This document shows positions 12,480 to 12,593 of a DNA stretch of 12,593 nt, piece after piece (position 1 is the first letter of the stretch; each line of letters begins with the position of its first letter). The DNA comes from JBOGTC01 sp050692055 (GTDB lineage: Bacteria > Chloroflexota > Limnocylindria > QHBO01), in NCBI GenBank assembly GCA_050692055.1, contig JBOGTC010000158.1:1-12593 (forward strand), in the 5' to 3' direction. A model generated the notes under the pieces. It was not told the origin of the DNA and ran no database searches. It was given only the letters and a program-made list of their open reading frames with translations. A program made the position numbers and the translations under genes.

Positions 12480-12593
12480 TCAGCGCCGATGTCCGGGGTG
12501 CTCCATGACCAGCGGAGCCCCGTCATCCCCCTCGATCACGCACACCGGGAACCCGTGCTCCGCCACGGTCGCGTAGTCGTGGCCCGCATCTCC
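12480..12593 (-). CDS. C-terminal tail of an unrecognised protein (5' part outside window)
   Basis: An open minus-strand frame enters at the window edge and ends with TGA at 12482-12480, giving the last 37 residues (GDAGHDYATVAEHG, then FPVCVIEGDDGAP and LVMEHPGHRR). It lies 9 nt before the kinase start, and its stop overlaps the kinase Shine-Dalgarno sequence, so it is very likely the preceding gene of the operon. The tail is too short to place in a family; an isomerase, dehydratase or other enzyme of the pathway would be expected but is not shown. Confidence 0.6.
   Translation of the reverse strand, partial: GDAGHDYATVAEHGFPVCVIEGDDGAPLVMEHPGHRR

Overview
The window is a high-GC chromosomal segment with short intergenic gaps, stop/start overlaps of 4-8 bp, and several promoters whose -10 box lies 6-7 nt before the start codon (leaderless pattern). 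An F420-type PPOX flavin-fold protein, a class-IV-like sirtuin and two toxin-antitoxin pairs fit a high-GC Gram-positive-like lineage, for example Chloroflexota of the Limnocylindria type or an actinomycete. That placement is inference; there is no rRNA or other marker gene here.

Left part (1-3076): a minus-strand run of sirtuin, PPOX-family oxidoreductase and P1-family (S58) peptidase, the last cut by the window edge. A divergent intergenic region with repeats and a hairpin separates it from a plus-strand, probably leaderless, exported PQQ-type sugar dehydrogenase.

Middle part (3073-7140), accessory in character: a RES-domain toxin with its Xre/MbcA-like antitoxin (minus strand, with a clear promoter), an 18-bp tandem repeat, and a 153-bp element bounded by inverted repeats that looks like a MITE or IS remnant. 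Then comes a phd-vapC toxin-antitoxin pair with an Rsm22-type ribosome-assembly protein placed 4 nt downstream, and a divergent plus-strand gene for a putative DinB-like protein.

Right part (7155-12593): one tightly packed minus-strand operon. In transcription order it holds the tail of an unrecognised gene, an FGGY carbohydrate kinase, a small cupin, a GntR/UTRA transcription regulator fused in one reading frame to a KDPG-type aldolase, a 2-hydroxyacid dehydrogenase, and a shikimate-dehydrogenase-like oxidoreductase. This reads as a sugar or sugar-acid catabolic operon. The regulator-aldolase fusion is the most unusual object in the window: a DNA-binding sensor covalently joined to an enzyme that could consume its effector. 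The substrate of the pathway cannot be deduced from the sequence alone.
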